8,830 nucleotides of DNA from Hadesarchaea archaeon. Its GTDB lineage: Archaea > Hadarchaeota > Hadarchaeia > Hadarchaeales > Hadarchaeaceae. The notes under the pieces were generated by a model. It saw only the letters and a program-made list of their open reading frames with translations, did not search any database and had not been told where the DNA came from. Both the position numbers and the translations under genes were made by a program. Shown here piece by piece: positions 5,769 to 8,830 of this stretch (position 1 is the first letter of the stretch; the number at the start of each line of letters is the position of its first letter). Location: positions 1-8,830 of the forward strand of contig JAUWYN010000031.1 of NCBI GenBank assembly GCA_030615805.1, given 5' to 3'.

Positions 5769-6161
5769 TTGTTGAGGGTGATTTTAGATACGAATATTTT
5801 CATCGCGGCTTATTTCAACCGAAAAAGCGCTTCGGCAAGAATCATTGACCTCTGTCTCAAGAACAAACATGAATTAATTTTCTCCCCCCGACTTCGTAAG
5901 GAGGTAGGGTTGATCTTGAAGAACGTGAAGGCTGAGAGAGAGTTTCAGGAGAGGATACGAAGTCTTTTTATGAACGCCTCCCAAGTCAGGCCAACTCAAA
6001 AAGTTTTCATGGTCGAGGAAGATCCGGAGGATAACAAATTCTTGGAATGCGCTCTTGAAGGAAAAGCAGATTACTTGATCACTTCTGATAGGCATCTACT
6101 AGAACTTGGGGAGTTCGCTGTAACAAAAATTTGTAAACCGACTCAATTTCTCAAGCTATAG
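5769..6161 (+). CDS. PIN-domain protein, COG1569-like putative ribonuclease
   Basis: A 130-residue single-domain PIN protein, the fold shared by VapC-type toxins and other metal-dependent RNases. The acidic residues expected for a metal site are present: D7 in VILDTN, E45 in LRKEV, D88 in EDPEDNKF and D107 in ITSDRHLL. The central pattern DPEDN-K-ECA with DYLITSDRHLL resembles the COG1569 group of predicted PIN proteins. Two consecutive TTG codons (5769 and 5772) can start it; GGGGTGG just upstream serves either. The gene lies 16 bases behind tmk. No antitoxin-like reading frame (AbrB, ribbon-helix-helix or similar) is next to it, so toxin function is not shown. It ends 12 bases before the convergent HD-domain gene. 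Confidence 0.82.
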   Translation: MLRVILDTNIFIAAYFNRKSASARIIDLCLKNKHELIFSPRLRKEVGLILKNVKAEREFQERIRSLFMNASQVRPTQKVFMVEEDPEDNKFLECALEGKADYLITSDRHLLELGEFAVTKICKPTQFLKL

Positions 6162-6173
6162 CACACTTGATAC

Positions 6174-7481
6174 TCACATGCTAATCTGGGCAGCAAAGGG
6201 AAGCGTTTTGAAAACATCTGCGGCTGCGCGCTCGATCTTGGCTCGATGCTCGGGCAGGGTGTAGACGCGGATGATGTCGATGTAGCCCTTGAGGACGTTG
6301 ATCAAACGTGAGTAGTCCGAAAGCTGCACGAGCTCCTTCTTTCCCTCGCTCGTCACCCGGTACACGGGCACCTCCATTGGGTCGATCTCCCGCGGGTAGT
6401 ATGGAATCGAGTCGATCGTGGGCACATCGACGACCACGTGTTCGGGGTCGACTCCCGCACGCTTTGCTATCTCAAGCTCCTTCTGGTGTCGCACCGCCTC
6501 GTCGCTGAGCAGCCTCGCCACGTAAGGGTCACGGATGTGAACGTCGCGCTGGTAGGCTGCCTTTAATAAGTTCCTGCTGTCAAGCCTCGTCATCGTGACC
6601 TTCGCCAGCTCGGCCAGCTTGCGTTTCTCCGGGTCCTTGAACTCCTTTGGGTCGAGCTCGCGCAGTCTGGTCGTAACGTACGCGTCATCCATGCGCAAAA
6701 ATTCGTCGACGTCCTTGAAAGTTGTGAGCCCGATGAGTTCGTGGGTGTAGTCCATCGCCTTGTGGAGCAGGATTTCAGCGGCGCGGACGGCGTGATGGTA
6801 GTAAACCGCGAGGAACATCTCGTAGCGGGCGATCATGAACGCCTCGATCGCGTAGAGCGCTTTCAGGTCTATCGCTACATCCCCACCGCAGACCTCCATC
6901 GCCTGCACAAGCCTGCTTATGTCGATGCGCCCGTACTCGACGCCCGTGAAGTAGGAGTCGCGCACGAGGAAGTCCAGTTTATCGGCGTCGACCTGGCTGG
7001 CGGTTATCTGGTGCAGGTAGCGCTTGTCCTTCGCTTCCCTGCCGAAGGTGAGCTCGGTTATATCCTTTGGCTCGAAGCCGCACCCCTTGAGCGCGTCCGC
7101 CAACTCACTTTTTTCCACAATCTCCTTCCCCATCTGCTCGTGGTTGAGCCCGCGGTACTTGACGAGAACTTCTTCGTAGGAATGTGAGAAGGGGCCGTGC
7201 CCGATGTCGTGCAACAGGCCGGCCAAGCGCACGAGCTGCCACTCGTCGTTTGAAATTTCGACGCTGCTTCTCAAACTATCGGCTATCTGCCCCGCAACGT
7301 GCATCGTGCCCAAGGCGTGCGAGAAGCGGGTGTGGTCGCCCCCCGGGTAGGTGATCGAGGTGACGGAAAGTTGTCTGATGCCGCGCAGTCGCTGTACCGG
7401 CCAAGTGTCGATAACACGTTTCTCGACATCGGTCATGCCGACGTAGCCGTAGATCGGATCCTTAACGTACTTGACGAACAT
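6174..7481 (-). CDS. HD-domain phosphohydrolase, SAMHD1/dGTPase-like (COG1078)
   Basis: A 435-residue HD-superfamily metal-dependent phosphohydrolase. The N-terminus has the family opening DPIYGYV and VIDTWPVQRLRGIRQL. Residues matching the SAMHD1 metal and catalytic set are all present: R52 and H55 in TRFSHALGTMH, H91-D92 in LLHDIGHGPFSH, H113 in LNHEQMG, and D164 in SQVDADKLDFLVRDSYFTG. The middle (about 200-250) is helical, and the roughly 180-residue C-terminal part is not assigned. By analogy it would hydrolyse (d)NTPs to nucleosides and triphosphate, but some family members have other phosphate substrates. The ATG at 7481 has AGGT four bases upstream and TATA-like DNA at 7504-7520. It is divergent from maf and convergent with the PIN gene. 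Confidence 0.88.
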   Translation of the reverse strand: MFVKYVKDPIYGYVGMTDVEKRVIDTWPVQRLRGIRQLSVTSITYPGGDHTRFSHALGTMHVAGQIADSLRSSVEISNDEWQLVRLAGLLHDIGHGPFSHSYEEVLVKYRGLNHEQMGKEIVEKSELADALKGCGFEPKDITELTFGREAKDKRYLHQITASQVDADKLDFLVRDSYFTGVEYGRIDISRLVQAMEVCGGDVAIDLKALYAIEAFMIARYEMFLAVYYHHAVRAAEILLHKAMDYTHELIGLTTFKDVDEFLRMDDAYVTTRLRELDPKEFKDPEKRKLAELAKVTMTRLDSRNLLKAAYQRDVHIRDPYVARLLSDEAVRHQKELEIAKRAGVDPEHVVVDVPTIDSIPYYPREIDPMEVPVYRVTSEGKKELVQLSDYSRLINVLKGYIDIIRVYTLPEHRAKIERAAADVFKTLPFAAQISM

Positions 7482-7557
7482 ACATACCTGAATGTGTTAT
7501 ACGTAAAATAAAGGTATAAGAAAAGCCAACTATTAGATAACAGGTTCTCGTGGTTGT
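7482..7557. promoter_or_regulatory. Divergent promoter region between the HD-domain gene and maf
   Basis: A 76-bp AT-rich gap. The plus strand has GGTATAAG at 7513-7520, a good TATA candidate for maf with a leader of about 15 bases. The minus strand has TTTATTTTA (7512-7504) and CTTATACC (7520-7513), either of which could drive the HD gene with a very short leader. TTATAC (7497-7502) and GTATAA (7514-7519) form a 6-bp inverted repeat with an 11-bp spacer across this block. Confidence 0.4.
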
Positions 7558-8130
7558 ATGAAGATTATACTCGCCTCTACCTCACCCCGCCGCCTCAAGC
7601 TGCTGAAGGGCCTTGGGTTAAAAGTAAAAGTTGTGGGAAGCAGAGTGAGGGAGTCCAAATTCGATATCCCAAATCCCGAGAAACTTGTGAAAACGCTCGC
7701 TCTGACAAAGGCCCAAGAGGTCGCGCGGAGGACGAAAAGTGGGTTGATCATGGGAGCAGACACAATCGTTGTGCACGGGGGCAAAATTCTGGGCAAGCCA
7801 AAAAATCATGAGGAAGCCAAAACCATGCTTAGAGAGCTGAGTGGCAAAACGCACGAAGTTCTAACAGGCTTAGCGATCATCGATGCTTCAACAGGAAAAA
7901 CGAGGGTCGACGTCGTAAAGACTAAAGTAAAATTCAGGAAATTGACTGAAGAGGAGATATCTAACCATGTCGCCACGGCCAAGCCGCTCGATAAGGCTGG
8001 AGCTTATGCTATACAGGGGAAAGCAGGGTTATTCGTCGAAAGGATCGATGGATGTTACTTTAATGTGGTGGGCCTCCCCCTTGCAAAGTTGGCGGAAATC
8101 CTGAAAGAATTCAATGTAACCCTTATTTAG
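7558..8130 (+). CDS. maf: Maf-family nucleoside triphosphate pyrophosphatase (dTTP/UTP type)
   Basis: Cytosolic Maf/HAM1-fold enzyme that hydrolyses nucleoside triphosphates, including modified ones, to the monophosphate and pyrophosphate. The 190 residues match the family. ASTSPRRLKLL is at 6-17 (R12 contacts phosphate), K52 lies in LALTKAQEVA, GADTIVVHGGKILGKP at 67-82 holds the catalytic D69, and LSGKTHEVLTG is at 94-104. KAGAYAIQGKAGLFVERIDG has Q153. The R12/K52/Q153 set is that of the YhdE branch, which prefers dTTP and UTP, rather than the YceF (m7GTP) branch. The ATG at 7558 directly precedes the first strand and has a weak GTGGT site. The stop codon overlaps the end of the convergent glycosyltransferase by 8 bases. 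Confidence 0.93.
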   Translation: MKIILASTSPRRLKLLKGLGLKVKVVGSRVRESKFDIPNPEKLVKTLALTKAQEVARRTKSGLIMGADTIVVHGGKILGKPKNHEEAKTMLRELSGKTHEVLTGLAIIDASTGKTRVDVVKTKVKFRKLTEEEISNHVATAKPLDKAGAYAIQGKAGLFVERIDGCYFNVVGLPLAKLAEILKEFNVTLI

Positions 8131-8830
8131 GATGATGGCTCTTTGAACCTTTTACAGGGGCAAAGGGGGTTGCACGGCGCTCCAACACTCTGTGGTAAGT
8201 CTTGAGCAGTTTTTTAATTAAAGACGCCCAATTAAACCTCCTGACCTTCTCCTTGCCCTTTGCCCCAACGCGCTCTATTACATGGGGGTGATCGAAGAGA
8301 TAGTTTATCCCCCGCGCTATTGATTTTGGGCGAGGGCGAACTTTGACTCCGTTCACCAAATTTTTAATGTTTTCCCCAAGACCGCCCACATCCGTCGCTA
8401 CGACCGGCCTCCCCGTTGCCCATGCCTCAAGTAACACTATGCCGAAGGGCTCGTTCCTGCTCGGGATGCAGACGATATCGCATGTATTCAGGAGGTCTAC
8501 ATATCGCCCGTAAGGGATCCACCCCAAAAACCTCACAGCACCCCCAACACCAAGCTTTCGGACCCTGCGCCTGAGAAAATTCTTCATCGTTCCCTTCCCT
8601 GCGAGCAAGAATTTGACGTCGGCTCGATTTTCGAGAACCCTAGGAATCGCGTCAATCAATAGATCTGGTCCCTTCTGGAATTCCAACCTACCTATAAAAA
8701 AAACTGTGGGGGCAAACGAAGGGACACCATATTTTTTCTTTACTTTCTTTGGGTCCACCTCCTTCCGATATTTTCTGGGAGAGATAGCATTCGATATGAT
8801 GTCGACTTTTTCACGAGGAATCTTATACAG
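8123..8830 (-). CDS. GT4-family glycosyltransferase, C-terminal part (5' end outside window)
   Basis: About 235 C-terminal residues of a GT-B fold glycosyltransferase; the frame stays open to the right edge. The first visible residues (LYKIPREKVDIISNAISPRKY) are the familiar end of the N-terminal domain, so the GTG at 8758 is an internal codon despite the AAGGAGG before it. The nucleotide-sugar-binding domain follows: PTVFFIGRLEFQKGPDLLIDA, FLLAGKG, VRFLGWIP, CDIVCIPSRNEPFGIVLLEAWATG (the E-x7-E motif, glutamates at 8450-8452 and 8426-8428), and PVVATDVGGLGENI. It would transfer a sugar from a nucleotide donor to a lipid, sugar or protein acceptor on the cytoplasmic face. Donor and acceptor cannot be told. 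The C-terminal tail is rich in basic residues and histidine. Confidence 0.9.
   Translation of the reverse strand: MYKIPREKVDIISNAISPRKYRKEVDPKKVKKKYGVPSFAPTVFFIGRLEFQKGPDLLIDAIPRVLENRADVKFLLAGKGTMKNFLRRRVRKLGVGGAVRFLGWIPYGRYVDLLNTCDIVCIPSRNEPFGIVLLEAWATGRPVVATDVGGLGENIKNLVNGVKVRPRPKSIARGINYLFDHPHVIERVGAKGKEKVRRFNWASLIKKLLKTYHRVLERRATPFAPVKGSKSHHPK

Noticed and set aside
6741..7187. 148-codon plus-strand ORF within the HD-domain gene
   Set aside because: It is a shadow of the minus-strand gene, which has all its catalytic residues in frame.
8756..8758. GTG at 8758 with AAGGAGG upstream as the start of the glycosyltransferase
   Set aside because: The frame continues upstream to the window edge with residues typical of the end of the N-terminal domain, so the GTG is internal.
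1..8830. CRISPR array, insertion sequence, integrase or prophage genes
   Set aside because: No direct repeat array, terminal repeats, transposase or integrase motifs were seen on either strand.

Overview
The window looks like a piece of an archaeal chromosome. Ribosome binding sites match the archaeal GGAGGTGAT pattern, AT-rich TATA-like boxes sit about 25 bases or more before several starts, GTG/TTG starts occur, and the UbiX, site-2 protease, COG1569-type PIN, Maf and DUF2061 proteins all read as archaeal types. I cannot place it in a lineage with confidence. A euryarchaeal or Hadarchaeota/Bathyarchaeia-like metagenomic genome is a guess only. No rRNA, tRNA, CRISPR array or insertion sequence was recognised.

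Layout: (1) The left edge holds the start of a DUF2061 membrane-protein gene on the minus strand. (2) About 280 bases without a confident gene follow. They carry a 9-bp inverted repeat, a nested 10-bp palindrome and strand-biased C runs. (3) An isocitrate dehydrogenase-like gene (plus) converges on an unrecognised five-helix membrane protein (minus). (4) A 69-bp divergent promoter region then leads into a compact plus-strand group: a second beta-decarboxylating dehydrogenase (isopropylmalate/tartrate type), a UbiX flavin prenyltransferase, and a zinc-ribbon site-2 protease. (5) Thymidylate kinase and a PIN-domain protein form a second short plus-strand group. (6) A SAMHD1-like HD-domain phosphohydrolase (minus) is divergent from a Maf-type nucleotide pyrophosphatase (plus). 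The 3' end of maf overlaps by 8 bp the 3' end of a glycosyltransferase running in from the right edge.

How the genes fit together: the two dehydrogenases belong to one superfamily and act on (2R,3S)-malate-type substrates in the TCA, leucine or related 2-oxoacid routes. UbiX makes prenyl-FMN for a UbiD-type decarboxylase that is not in the window. In archaea a likely client is the decarboxylase of the modified mevalonate pathway. Thymidylate kinase, the HD phosphohydrolase and Maf all act on nucleotides (dTMP phosphorylation, probable (d)NTP hydrolysis, dTTP/UTP or modified-nucleotide hydrolysis), so the right half has a loose nucleotide-pool theme.

This is mostly housekeeping sequence. The parts most worth a second look are the orphan membrane protein with its divergent palindromic promoter, the mixed specificity residues in the two dehydrogenases, and the structured non-coding region before the first dehydrogenase. 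I saw nothing that amounts to a convincing new defence or mobile system.
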